Positions 37,042 to 45,385 of a stretch of 64,000 nucleotides of DNA are shown here, in pieces (within the stretch, counting starts at the first letter, position 1; each line of letters begins with the position of its first letter). The stretch is taken from the NCBI GenBank assembly GCA_963700395.1, contig CAVOXI010000001.1:744001-808000 (forward strand). The letters run 5' to 3'. The translations under genes and the position numbers were made by a program. The stretch is from Prado023 sp963700395. GTDB lineage: Bacteria > Actinomycetota > Actinomycetes > S36-B12 > CAIYMF01. Under the pieces are notes generated by a model. The model was not told where the DNA came from. It searched no databases and worked only from the letters and a program-made list of their open reading frames with translations.

Positions 37042-37589
37042 CGGGGTCCCGGCTCCGAGCCTGCGGACTGCTCCAACTCGGCGATGAACCTGTCCACGGT
37101 GGCCCGTGCACGCTCGTCGTCGGTGAGGCTCTCCCCCACGATCTTGCTCGCGAGCTGCAGCGCGAGGTCCCCGACGTCGCGCTGCAGGGAGCCGACGGCC
37201 GAGTCGCGCTCGGCCTGGATCTGGGCGTCGGCGCGCGCAGCCACGGCGGCAGCGGCTGTCAGCGCCTCAGCCCTCGCGGCCTCGACTATCTCGCCACCCT
37301 CGCTGTGCGCGGAGGTGCGGATGGCCGCGGCCTCCTTGGTGGCCTGCTCGAGCTGCTCGGAGTAGGCGTCCCGGCTGCGTGCGGCCTCGGCCTGCATCAC
37401 CTTGGCCCGCTCGATGCCGCCCTCGATCTTCTCCGCGCGCTCCGCGGTGACCTTGTTGAACGTGGGCAGCACGTACTTCCAGAACATGAGAAGCAGGATC
37501 ACGAACGAGATCGTGCCCCACAGGATGTCGTACGGTGCCGGGATGAGCGGGTTCGGCTCCTCCGACGCGACGATGATGATGGTTTCCAT
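37038..37589 (-). CDS. atpF: ATP synthase b subunit
   Basis: Membrane-anchored peripheral stalk. 183 aa: short periplasmic N-terminus, one transmembrane helix (ILWGTISFVILLLMFWKYVL), then a long charged coiled coil from about residue 45 (RAEKIEGGIERAKVMQAEAA and onward). ATG at 37589 with CAGGAAGGGCC upstream. Only one b gene, so a b2 homodimer is expected. Confidence 0.95.
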   Translation of the reverse strand: METIIIVASEEPNPLIPAPYDILWGTISFVILLLMFWKYVLPTFNKVTAERAEKIEGGIERAKVMQAEAARSRDAYSEQLEQATKEAAAIRTSAHSEGGEIVEAARAEALTAAAAVAARADAQIQAERDSAVGSLQRDVGDLALQLASKIVGESLTDDERARATVDRFIAELEQSAGSEPGPR

Positions 37590-37643
37590 GGCCCTTCCTG
37601 ATCAGCCTCGGGGATCAGCGTGACGAGCTGAGCTCGCTGCGGA

Positions 37644-37868
37644 TCAGGTGAACAGGAAGCCCGCGACCAGGCCGATCAGCGCGAGGGCCTCGGTGAAGGC
37701 GATGCCCAGGAACATGTTGGTGCGCAGCACACCGGTGGCCTCGGGCTGACGGGCGATGCCCTCGAGGGCCTTGCCGACCAGGACACCGATGCCGATGCCC
37801 GGGCCGATCGCCGCCAGGCCGTAACCGATCGCGTTGAGGTTGCCGTTGACTTCGGCGAGCAGCTCCAC
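37644..37868 (-). CDS. atpE: ATP synthase c subunit
   Basis: Proton-carrying rotor ring subunit. 74 aa, two transmembrane helices with glycine-rich helix 1 (GLAAIGPGIGIGVLVG), polar loop RQPE (40-43) and the proton-binding carboxylate E60 in GIAFTEALALIG. E60 and its surroundings indicate H+ rather than Na+ coupling; this residue is the one targeted by diarylquinolines in mycobacteria. GTG start at 37868 with GGAAGGAACC upstream. Confidence 0.96.
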   Translation of the reverse strand: MELLAEVNGNLNAIGYGLAAIGPGIGIGVLVGKALEGIARQPEATGVLRTNMFLGIAFTEALALIGLVAGFLFT

Positions 37869-37937
37869 TGTTGTGGTTCCTTCCGTGTGGCCCGTGGCGG
37901 TCGCCCGGGAGTCTGGGTGTGCGGTGGTCGGTTGGGG

Positions 37938-38756
37938 TCAGTGCTCGTGGCTCGTGGCGCCGTCGATGTAGACGGCGGTCAGCAGGGCGAAGATGTAGGC
38001 CTGCAGCGGCGCCACGATCAGCTCGAACGCGACGAAGGCGAAGCCCATCGCGAACGACGGGATCGCGGCCAGCTTCAGCAGCCCGTCGGCCTCCAACAGC
38101 AGGTAGCTCGTGGCGCTGAAGAACAGCACGAGCAGGAGGTGGCCGGCCATCATGTTGGCCAGGAGACGGATGGTCAGCGTGACAGGGCGCAGGATGAACG
38201 TCGAGATGAACTCGATGGGGGTCACGAGCAGGTAGATCGGCTTGGGGACCCCCGGGGGGAACAGGTTCAGCTTCATGTACTGGCCGAACCCGTGCTCCTT
38301 GATCCCGGCGTAGTTGAAGGTCACGTAGGAGACCGCCGCCAGCACCATGCACACCCCGATCACGGCCGTGGCAGCGATGTGCATCATCGGGATGATGCCG
38401 GTGATGTTGAACGCCAGCACCATCCAGAAGATCGTCATGATGATCGGCGCGAAACGTCGGCCCTTGGCGCCCATGACCTCGTCGATGATGTTGACGTACA
38501 CCAGGTCGATGGCCATCTCGCCGAGGTTCTGCAGCTTGCCGGGGATCAGGCTCGGCTTCTTCAGCGCCGTCACGAAGAACAGCGCGAGCACCCCTGCCAT
38601 GAAGAAGCCGATGAGGTTGATCCGCGTCGGCGACCACCAGAAGTCCCCCAGCTGCGGCGGGAAGAACTCCATGATCGTGGGGGCGTCGTAGCCCCCAGCA
38701 TCGTTCGCATCTTCCATCGGGGCAAGCAGCCCGATGGCGGCTGGAACGTTCAGCAC
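37938..38756 (-). CDS. atpB: ATP synthase a subunit
   Basis: Membrane stator subunit forming the proton half-channels against the c-ring. 272 aa with five or six transmembrane helices. Essential arginine in TLTIRLLANMMAGHLLLVLF; C-terminal helix VAFELIVAPLQAYIFALLTA. The GTG start at 38756 is 6 nt after GGAAGGG; an in-frame ATG 13 codons later is a weaker choice. Confidence 0.95.
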   Translation of the reverse strand: MLNVPAAIGLLAPMEDANDAGGYDAPTIMEFFPPQLGDFWWSPTRINLIGFFMAGVLALFFVTALKKPSLIPGKLQNLGEMAIDLVYVNIIDEVMGAKGRRFAPIIMTIFWMVLAFNITGIIPMMHIAATAVIGVCMVLAAVSYVTFNYAGIKEHGFGQYMKLNLFPPGVPKPIYLLVTPIEFISTFILRPVTLTIRLLANMMAGHLLLVLFFSATSYLLLEADGLLKLAAIPSFAMGFAFVAFELIVAPLQAYIFALLTAVYIDGATSHEH

Positions 38757-38804
38757 AATGGGCCCTTCCGGGATCGCGGTGGACTTGTGGACGCCGCTTG
38801 AACC

Positions 38805-39104
38805 TTACTCATCGCGTCCGAAGCGAAGATACACGATGGCGAAGCCGGTCAGGGAGCCGACCACCACTCCCACCGCTGTCAGGACCCGCCCCGTTCCCAG
38901 CCAGTGGTCGAGCAGCAGGCCGACCCCTCCCCATACGATCACGCCCCCGAGCAGGGAGCCGATCGCGGAGTGCGCCACGTGCTCCCCCGTCGGCTCCAGG
39001 GACGGGTGCATGGGTCGCTTCCCGGGCATCGAGGGGCCAGGACCGGCTGACGGGTCGGACCCCGGCGTGTCGGGCTGGTCAGGGGTGGGCCCACCGGCGC
39101 TCAT
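38805..39104 (-). CDS. AtpZ/AtpI-family small membrane protein
   Basis: 99 aa. A Pro/Gly-rich cytosolic half is followed by two transmembrane helices (HSAIGSLLGGVIVWGGVGLL and VLTAVGVVVGSLTGFAIVYL), the fold of AtpZ/AtpQ proteins encoded before atpB. They are thought to help c-ring assembly or Mg2+ uptake. ATG 39104 overlaps the stop of the upstream gene (ATGA). Confidence 0.75.
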   Translation of the reverse strand: MSAGGPTPDQPDTPGSDPSAGPGPSMPGKRPMHPSLEPTGEHVAHSAIGSLLGGVIVWGGVGLLLDHWLGTGRVLTAVGVVVGSLTGFAIVYLRFGRDE

Positions 39105-39553
39105 CGCTGCGGGGACTCCGTGTAGGGGACCTGCGTCCGGGTGACGACGAGGGCCTCGAGCACCAGCGTCCCTATGGTGCCCAGCAGCAGCGCGACGAAC
39201 AGGACCGGGCGGGAGTAGAAGTCGGCGTCGCGCAGCAGGACCAGGACCACGATCAGCAGGATCATCTTGATCAGCCAGGATCCCAGCACCGACGCGCCGA
39301 GCGCCGTGGTGCCCATGCCCGCAGTCCCCAGGGCCACCCCCACGGTGATGGCGAAGAACCCCACGGCGATCCCCATGCCGATGGCCGCACCCCATGCCCC
39401 GGACGCGCCCGCGACCGCGTAGCCCAGGACCACGGCGACGGGCAGGGCCACCAGCGACGCGACCAGGCCGACGCGCAGGACCCGGCGCATGGGGGTCACG
39501 AGGGCCGTGGGTCCGCGCCGGGGGGCGGATGCGCGACCTTGGGCGTCGGTCAT
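39101..39553 (-). CDS. AtpI-like ATP synthase-associated membrane protein
   Basis: 150 aa with four predicted transmembrane helices (about residues 28-48, 52-75, 88-108 and 115-135). Position and topology match the AtpI/Rv1303-type protein that precedes atpB in actinobacteria and probably assists c-ring assembly. ATG 39553 with GGAGGTCGC upstream; overlaps wecA by 4 nt and the AtpZ-like gene by 4 nt, so wecA, this gene and the next are translationally coupled. Confidence 0.78.
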   Translation of the reverse strand: MTDAQGRASAPRRGPTALVTPMRRVLRVGLVASLVALPVAVVLGYAVAGASGAWGAAIGMGIAVGFFAITVGVALGTAGMGTTALGASVLGSWLIKMILLIVVLVLLRDADFYSRPVLFVALLLGTIGTLVLEALVVTRTQVPYTESPQR

Positions 39554-40665
39554 GCGACCTCCGATCGGGGGCGGGAGGCACGGGCGTGCATGCTCGGCCA
39601 CAGGACACCCAGCCCGAGGAGGACGGCACCGATCGCGCTCGCGATCAGGGCGTTGACCAGCGGCACGAAGGCCAGCAGGACGACCGAGAACGCGATCAGG
39701 GCGGCCCACCCCGTGAGCAGAAGGACCGCCCGGCGCTGGGAGTGCCCCATCTCGAGCAGGCGGTGGTGCAGGTGCTGCTTGTCCGGCGCGAACGGGGAGC
39801 GGCCAGCCCGGGTGCGCCTGACGACCGCAAGCCCGAGGTCGATCAGGGGCACCGCCAGCACGGCCAGGGGCACGAGGATGGGCAGCAGGGCCGGAAGCAG
39901 CGTGGTGCCCTCAAGGGCGTTGGGGTCCACCTTGCCGGTCAGGGTGATGACGCTGGCGGCCATCAGGTACCCGATCAGCATCGAGCCGGTGTCGCCCATG
40001 AACAGGCGCGCCGGGAAGACGTTGTGCGGCAGGAATCCGATGCAGACGCCGACGAGCAGGGCCGAGACCAGGGCCGACAGCGTCGCGCGCTCCACGCCGT
40101 ACTGGACGCTGAGCAGGTAGGCGTACACGAAGAAGGCCGCCGCGGAGACCGCCGTGATCCCCGCGGCCAGGCCGTCGAGGCCGTCGATGAAGTTGATCGC
40201 GTTGACACTGACCAGCACGATCAGCACCGTCAACAGGACCGACGTGGTCGGATCCAGCACGAGGACCCCGTCGATGGGCAGCCACAGCAGGGTGATCCCC
40301 TGCAGCGCCATCACCGCGGCCGCGAGCACCTGGCCGGCCATCTTGGTGGGGGCGTCGAGCTCCCAGCGGTCGTCGGCCAGACCGAGGGCGACGATGATGG
40401 CCGCGCCCGAGAGCAGCGCCACGCCCTCGGTCGAGGACCCCTCGAACACCGAGCGCATCATCGGCAGCTTGCTGGCCAGCAGCATGCCGGCGCAGAGCCC
40501 GAGGAACATGCCCAGACCACCCCAGCGGGGGATGGCGTGGTCGTGGACGTCACGGTCGCGCACGCCGGCGACAGCACCGGCGCGCAGGGCGAGCGAGCGC
40601 ACCACCGGCATGACCAGGAACGTCAGTGCGGCGGCGACGAGCAGGCTGAGCCCGTACTCGCGCAC
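39550..40665 (-). CDS. wecA: Undecaprenyl/decaprenyl-phosphate GlcNAc-1-phosphate transferase, WecA type
   Basis: Polytopic membrane enzyme that transfers GlcNAc-1-P from UDP-GlcNAc to polyprenyl phosphate, starting the linker unit that joins glycopolymers to peptidoglycan. 371 aa, about ten transmembrane helices. Motifs: ALGLADDRWELDAPTK (Mg2+-binding DD), NAINFIDGLDGLAAGI, ARLFMGDTGSMLIGY, and HLHHRLLEMGHSQ, the histidine-rich loop of WecA/TagO rather than MraY. GTG start shares one base with the glyA stop (TAGTG). Syntenic with Rv1302 (rfe). Confidence 0.93.
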   Translation of the reverse strand: MREYGLSLLVAAALTFLVMPVVRSLALRAGAVAGVRDRDVHDHAIPRWGGLGMFLGLCAGMLLASKLPMMRSVFEGSSTEGVALLSGAAIIVALGLADDRWELDAPTKMAGQVLAAAVMALQGITLLWLPIDGVLVLDPTTSVLLTVLIVLVSVNAINFIDGLDGLAAGITAVSAAAFFVYAYLLSVQYGVERATLSALVSALLVGVCIGFLPHNVFPARLFMGDTGSMLIGYLMAASVITLTGKVDPNALEGTTLLPALLPILVPLAVLAVPLIDLGLAVVRRTRAGRSPFAPDKQHLHHRLLEMGHSQRRAVLLLTGWAALIAFSVVLLAFVPLVNALIASAIGAVLLGLGVLWPSMHARASRPRSEVA

Positions 40666-41936
40666 TAGGCGCGTGGGTAGGCCGGGAAGGCGGTGACGAG
40701 CTCGGTGACCTCCGCGCGGATCCCGTCGGCGGCTGAGCCGTCCTCGTCGCGGATGGCCCGGCCGATGAGCGTGGCGATGGTGGTCATCTGCTCGGTGCCC
40801 ATGCCCTGGGTGGTCACGGCGGGCGTGCCCACGCGGATGCCCGAGGCGACGCTCGCCGGGCGTGGGTCGTTCGGGATGGCGTTCTTGTTCAGCACGATCC
40901 CCGCCGCATCGCAGCGCGCCTCGGCCTCCGTCCCGGTGACGCCGGTGCCCTGGAGGTCCAGCAGCGACAGGTGCGTGTCCGTGCCCCCCGTGACCGGGCG
41001 CATGCCCTGATCGGCCAGCCCGGCCGTCAGCGCACGGGAGTTGGCGATGACGTTGCGCGCGTACTGCGCGTACTCGGGGGTGGCGGCCTCCTTGAGGGCG
41101 ACGGCCTTGGCCGCCACCGCGTGCATCAGCGGGCCGCCCTGCATCATCGGGAACACGGCCTTGTCGATGGCGGCGGCGTGCTCGGCCGTCGTCAGGATCA
41201 TTCCGCCCCGGGGCCCGCGCAGGACCTTGTGGGTGGTGAACGTGACGACATCGGCGTAGGGCACCGGGCTGGGGATCGCCCTGCCGGCGACCAGGCCGAT
41301 GAAGTGCGCGGCGTCGACCATGAGGATCGCGCCGACCTCGTCGGAGATCTCGCGGAACGCCGCGAAGTCGATCAGTCGCGGGATGGCCGAGCCCCCGCAG
41401 ATGATCATCCTCGGCCGGTGCTCACGGGCCAGGTCACGGACCTGGTCGTAGTCGATGTCCTCGGTCTGCGGGTTGACCCCGTAGTGCACGGCGTTGAACC
41501 ACTTGCCGGAGAACGAGACCTTCGTGCCGTGGGTGAGATGCCCGCCGTGCGGCAGGCTCATCGCCAGGACGGTCTCGCCAGGCTTCATGAACGCCCCGTA
41601 GGCGGCGATGTTGGCACTCGCCCCCGAGTGCGGCTGCAGGTTGGCGTGGTCGGCGCCGAACAGGGCCTTCGCCCGCTCGATGCCGATGGTCTCGGCATCG
41701 TCGACCACTGCGCACCCGCCGTAGTAGCGCCTACCCGGGTAGCCCTCGGCGTACTTGTTGCTCAGCGTGGACCCGAGGGCCGCGAGCACGGCCGGAGAGG
41801 TGAAGTTCTCGCTGGCGATCAGCTGCAGCCCGGCCCGCAACCGGTCGAGCTCACCGAGGATGACCCCGGCGATCTCGGGATCCTCCGCCGCGAGGGAGTC
41901 GAAGTCGGGGCCCCAGAAGGGCGTGTCAAGGCTCAT
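40665..41936 (-). CDS. glyA: Serine hydroxymethyltransferase GlyA
   Basis: PLP enzyme (EC 2.1.2.1) converting serine and tetrahydrofolate to glycine and methylene-tetrahydrofolate. 423 aa. Substrate-binding LIASENFTSPAVLAALGS, SGASANIAAYGAFMKPGETV, aspartate in LMVDAAHFIGLVAG, and PLP lysine K237 in VTFTTHKVLRGPRGGM. ATG 41936 matches the family start; the open frame upstream belongs to sua5 read in a wrong frame. It is between sua5 and wecA. Confidence 0.96.
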   Translation of the reverse strand: MSLDTPFWGPDFDSLAAEDPEIAGVILGELDRLRAGLQLIASENFTSPAVLAALGSTLSNKYAEGYPGRRYYGGCAVVDDAETIGIERAKALFGADHANLQPHSGASANIAAYGAFMKPGETVLAMSLPHGGHLTHGTKVSFSGKWFNAVHYGVNPQTEDIDYDQVRDLAREHRPRMIICGGSAIPRLIDFAAFREISDEVGAILMVDAAHFIGLVAGRAIPSPVPYADVVTFTTHKVLRGPRGGMILTTAEHAAAIDKAVFPMMQGGPLMHAVAAKAVALKEAATPEYAQYARNVIANSRALTAGLADQGMRPVTGGTDTHLSLLDLQGTGVTGTEAEARCDAAGIVLNKNAIPNDPRPASVASGIRVGTPAVTTQGMGTEQMTTIATLIGRAIRDEDGSAADGIRAEVTELVTAFPAYPRA

Positions 41937-41983
41937 GGGCGGGCTCCAGGGCGCAGTCGGGGGATCGCCGGACGCCGACGAGT

Positions 41984-42689
41984 CTACGTGCCCGCCGCGT
42001 CGGGCCCCGCTCCCGGCACGACGAGTCCGGGGCAGCAGGCGCGCAGGTCCGCGATGTCCAGGGGTCCCGGCCGGACGAGGACCGGGACGGCACCGGTGAG
42101 GTCCACCACCGCGGACGCCGGCCCGCACGGCAGCGGCCCGGCATCGAGCAGCACGGCCAGGTGCGCTGCGAGGTCGTCGGGGAACGAGCCGCCCACGGTG
42201 GCGGGCCCGGTGGGGGCGTGCGGTGCGGGGCGGCGGTGCGGGGGCGCGTGCGGGGGCCGGCGGTGCGGCAGCCGCAACCACCCCCAGCGGTCCGGTGCGC
42301 TCGAGCAGGTCGAGGGCGACGGGGTGCAGGGGCATGCGCACGGCGATCCGTCCCGACGCGTCGGTCAGGGTCCAGGCGAGGGTCGGCTGCGCCGGGAGGA
42401 CGAGCGTGAGCGGGCCGGGCCAGAAGTCGAGCATCAGCCGGCGTGCGGCGGAGTCGACCTGAGCGATGCCGGAGACCGTCGCGATCTTGGGCACCATCAC
42501 GGGGATGGACAGGTCCGCGCGGCCCTTGGCCTCGCGCAGGGCCTGGGTGCCGCGCGGGTTGAAGGCGTCGGCGGCGACCCCGTAGGCCGTGTCCAGGGGG
42601 AGCCCGACCAGCTGCCCGCGGCGCACGGCCGCCGCAGCAGCGGCCAATCCGCGCTCGCGCTCCTCGGCCACGTTCGTGTCGATCCGCAT
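41984..42689 (-). CDS. sua5: L-threonylcarbamoyladenylate synthase (Sua5/YwlC), one frameshift and an odd linker
   Basis: Makes threonylcarbamoyl-AMP for tRNA t6A37. About 234 aa after correction. The N-terminal half is normal (GLPLDTAYGVAADAFNPRG, EAKGRADLSIPVMV, FWPGPLTLVLPA, GRIAVRMPLHPVALDLL). After GPLGVV the expected segment with an S-x-N motif is replaced by an Ala/Pro-rich run, and a surplus C in the C-tracts at about 42220-42260 shifts the frame. It resumes as TGPATVGGSFPDDLAAHLAV and SAVVDLTGAVPVLVRPGPLD. The ATG at 42689 shares a base with the prmC stop (TGATG). Confidence 0.8.
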
Positions 42690-43747
42690 CACGGCAGCAT
42701 CCTGCCCGGGGCGCGGATCGCCGACGTGTGCCGGGGCAGGCCGTTCAGGTCGACGTGGTCGCTGACGTCGCACCACGTGGGCTGGGAGGCCGTGCCAGCA
42801 GGACCGGCGTGGGCCTGGCCGCGCAGGACCGCGGGCACACCCGACTCCCCGCCATCCTCCCCCTGCACGTCTGCGTGCTCCACCAGGAGCAGTCCGCCCG
42901 GCCGGAGCAGGAGTGCGGCCTGCTCGGTCAATGGCCGGACGACCGCCATCCCATCGGGCCCGCCGTAGAGCGCGAGCGCGGGATCGTGGTCACGCACCTC
43001 CGGATCCCGCGGGACGGCGGCGTCAGGGACGTACGGCGGGTTGGTGACCACGACATCGACACGACCTCGCAGCTCCTCCAGGGGGCCGCCGACGTCCGCC
43101 ACCCGGGTCGCGTCCGCGGTCACCAGCTCGATCGAGCTTCCGGCGGCGGCGACGCGAGCGCCGAGCTCCTCGATGTTGCGTCGTGCCCACGCCACGGCAC
43201 TCGGCGACAGCTCGACCGCGATCACCCTGCTGCCGGGCACCTCGGTGGCGATGGACAGTGCCAGCGCGCCGGACCCGGTGCAGAGGTCGACCACCAGCAG
43301 CCCGGCACCCGCCCGGGACCCGGGCTCGCCCGGCGGCCGGGGTGAGGGCTCGGCCGGGGGTGAGGGCTCAACGCCCCTTCGGCTTCCCGACCCGACGGGA
43401 TCCTGGGACGGGGCGCGGTCCGCGGCGAACGTCAGCACGTGGTCGACGACCAGCTCGGTCTCCGGGCGCGGGATGAACACCCCGGGCCCGACGTGCAGCT
43501 CGAGGTGGCGGAAGGGCGCGAGCCCGGTCAGGTGCTGCAGCGGGATCCGCCGGACCCGCCGGGCCACGAGGTCGCGGTACTCGTCGAGCTGCTCCCCGGT
43601 GACCGTGCTCCCGGCCATCCGCAGCAGCGCCCGCGACCGTCCCGTCACATGGGCGAGCAGCAGCTCGGCGTCCACATCCGGATTGGGCACCCCAGCCGCA
43701 GCCAGGTCCCGGGAGGTCCTGGCCAGCAGCTCCCGGGTCGTCTCCAC
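42689..43747 (-). CDS. prmC: Peptide chain release factor N5-glutamine methyltransferase PrmC/HemK
   Basis: SAM-dependent enzyme that methylates the GGQ glutamine of release factors, here probably of the adjacent PrfA. 352 aa; the family is about 285. N-terminal helical domain (PLQHLTGLAPFRHLELHVGP, FIPRPETELVVD), then SAM motif VVDLCTGSGALALSIA and catalytic NPPY in VVVTNPPYVPDAAVPRD. Two insertions lengthen it: a Pro/Gly/Arg-rich stretch of about 30 residues between RAPSQDPVG and GAGLLVVDL, and a Gly-rich piece of about 30 after VEHADVQGED. Frame intact across both. Start ATG 43747. Confidence 0.93.
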   Translation of the reverse strand: METTRELLARTSRDLAAAGVPNPDVDAELLLAHVTGRSRALLRMAGSTVTGEQLDEYRDLVARRVRRIPLQHLTGLAPFRHLELHVGPGVFIPRPETELVVDHVLTFAADRAPSQDPVGSGSRRGVEPSPPAEPSPRPPGEPGSRAGAGLLVVDLCTGSGALALSIATEVPGSRVIAVELSPSAVAWARRNIEELGARVAAAGSSIELVTADATRVADVGGPLEELRGRVDVVVTNPPYVPDAAVPRDPEVRDHDPALALYGGPDGMAVVRPLTEQAALLLRPGGLLLVEHADVQGEDGGESGVPAVLRGQAHAGPAGTASQPTWCDVSDHVDLNGLPRHTSAIRAPGRMLP

Positions 43748-43810
43748 CGCAGCACCCTACGTCCCGCGTGCTGCGTCGCCACGCCCTGAAGGGGCACCCG
43801 CCTGCAGGGC

Positions 43811-43870
43811 TGCTCCCGATCCGACGATCTGCTCCCAGGCAGACGGGAGCAGATCGTCGAGATGGGAGCA
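43811..43870. terminator. Nested inverted repeat between prfA and prmC
   Basis: Inner arms CGACGATCTGCTCCC (43822-43836) and GGGAGCAGATCGTCG (43845-43859) are perfect; outer TGCTCCC (43811-43817) and GGGAGCA (43864-43870) extend it. It lies in the 193-bp gap between two same-direction genes, so it may attenuate or terminate the prfA transcript. No gene is seen in 43748-43940. Confidence 0.6.
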
Positions 43871-43940
43871 AGTCAAGCGGCGGCGCTTCGAGGACAGCGC
43901 TGAACCCAGCGCCGGCGGGGCTTCGAGTCCAGCGGACGGC

Positions 43941-45008
43941 TCAGGATGCGGCGAGCCGGACCGCCATGTCGGCCTCGGTCAGGGCGTCGATCACGTCGTC
44001 GAGCTCACCGTCGAGCACCGCGTCGAGGTTGTGGGACTTGTAGTTGACACGGTGGTCGGCGATCCGGTTCTCGGGGAAGTTGTAGGTGCGCACCCGCTCG
44101 GAGCGATCGACCGTGCGGACCTGGGACTTGCGCACGTCCGAGGCCTCAGCGTCGGCCGCCTCCTGCGCGGCAGCCAGCATCCGGGCGCGCAGCACGCGCA
44201 TCGCCGACTCCTTGTTCTGCAGCTGGCTCTTCTCGTTCTGGCAGCTGACGACGATCCCCGTCGGGATGTGCGTGATGCGCACGGCGGAGTCGGTGGTGTT
44301 GACGCTCTGCCCGCCGGGACCGCTGGAGCGGTAGATGTCGATGCGCAGGTCGTTCGGGTCGATCTGCACGTCGACCTCCTCCGCCTCGGGCAGCACGAGG
44401 ACTCCGGCGGCCGACGTGTGGATCCGGCCCTGGGACTCGGTGACCGGCACGCGCTGGACGCGGTGCACGCCGCCCTCGAACTTCAGCCGGGCGTACGGCG
44501 CGTCGCCGGGCTCGACGGTCCCCCTGGCCTTCACGGCGACCTGGACGTCCTTGTAGCCGCCGAGGTCGGACTCCTCGGAGTCCAGGATCTCGGTCCGCCA
44601 CCCGCGGCGTTCGGCGTAGCGCAGGTACATCCGCAGCAGGTCGGCGGCGAACAGCGCGGACTCCTCGCCGCCCTCACCGGCCTTCACCTCGAGGATGACG
44701 TCCTTGTCGTCCATGGGGTCGCGGGGAACGAGCAGGAGGGTCAGGCGATCGGCGACCCGCTCGCGCTCAGCGGCTGACGCGTCGGCCTCGGCGGCGAACT
44801 CCGGGTCCTCGGCACCGAGCTCGCGAGCAGCGACCTCATCCTCACCGAGCTGGAGCCACTGCCGGTAGGCGGCCACGACGGGACGCAGCTGGGCATGCCG
44901 CTTGCCGACCCGGCGGGCTGCCGCGGCATCCGCGTGCAGCGCCGGATCGGACATCTGCTGCTCAAGGTCCTCGTACTCGCGCTCAAGCGCGACGCACGTC
45001 TCGAACAT
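43941..45008 (-). CDS. prfA: Peptide chain release factor 1
   Basis: Recognises UAA and UAG and triggers peptide release on the ribosome. 355 aa. Codon-recognition P-A-T-type motif region lies in the HRVQRVPVTESQGRIHTSAA stretch; the peptidyl-transfer GGQ motif is at residues 232-234 (RSSGPGGQSVNTTDSAVR). PVT rather than SPF supports RF1 over RF2. ATG 45008 with GCGGAGCC upstream. Followed on the same strand by prmC, which modifies the GGQ glutamine. Confidence 0.96.
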   Translation of the reverse strand: MFETCVALEREYEDLEQQMSDPALHADAAAARRVGKRHAQLRPVVAAYRQWLQLGEDEVAARELGAEDPEFAAEADASAAERERVADRLTLLLVPRDPMDDKDVILEVKAGEGGEESALFAADLLRMYLRYAERRGWRTEILDSEESDLGGYKDVQVAVKARGTVEPGDAPYARLKFEGGVHRVQRVPVTESQGRIHTSAAGVLVLPEAEEVDVQIDPNDLRIDIYRSSGPGGQSVNTTDSAVRITHIPTGIVVSCQNEKSQLQNKESAMRVLRARMLAAAQEAADAEASDVRKSQVRTVDRSERVRTYNFPENRIADHRVNYKSHNLDAVLDGELDDVIDALTEADMAVRLAAS

Positions 45009-45032
45009 GGGTGGCTCCGCTCGTCCGCGGAA

Positions 45033-45251
45033 CTACTTCTTGTCGGCCTTCTTGCCGAAGCGGGCCTCGAACTTGGCCACGCGTCCGCCGGTGTCGAGGA
45101 TCTTCTGCTTGCCCGTGTAGAACGGGTGGCAGGCTGAGCACACGTCAGCGTGGATCACGCCGTTCTTGGCGGTGCTGCGCGTCGTGAAGGTGTTCCCACA
45201 GGTGCAGGTCACCGTGGTCTCGACGTAGTTGGGGTGGATACCCGACTTCAT
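45033..45251 (-). CDS. rpmE: 50S ribosomal protein L31, zinc-binding form
   Basis: 72 aa. Starts MKSGIHPNYVETTVTCTCGN; the C-x-C and C-x-x-C cysteines (CTC and CSAC) are retained, so this is the zinc-containing (C+) paralogue. Many actinobacteria replace it by a cysteine-free copy under Zur control when zinc is scarce; no such copy is in the window. ATG with AAGGAGCC upstream. 24 nt upstream of prfA. Confidence 0.96.
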   Translation of the reverse strand: MKSGIHPNYVETTVTCTCGNTFTTRSTAKNGVIHADVCSACHPFYTGKQKILDTGGRVAKFEARFGKKADKK

Positions 45252-45385
45252 GGCTGGCTCCTTCAGTGCCCCGGGTCGTACGAGCAGGTCTGCTCAGCAC
45301 GTGAACCGGAAGCGGTCCGAGAATCATCCCACGTCTGCCCGGGACTGCCCAAACGGGCGTTGCGTTCGACCGGACCTGCGGAACC

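Noticed and set aside
34522..37365. A 947-codon open frame on the plus strand antisense to atpA, atpH and atpF.
   Set aside because: The opposite strand carries clear ATP synthase genes with intact motifs. The antisense frame has no family sequence and exists because stop codons are rare in very GC-rich DNA.
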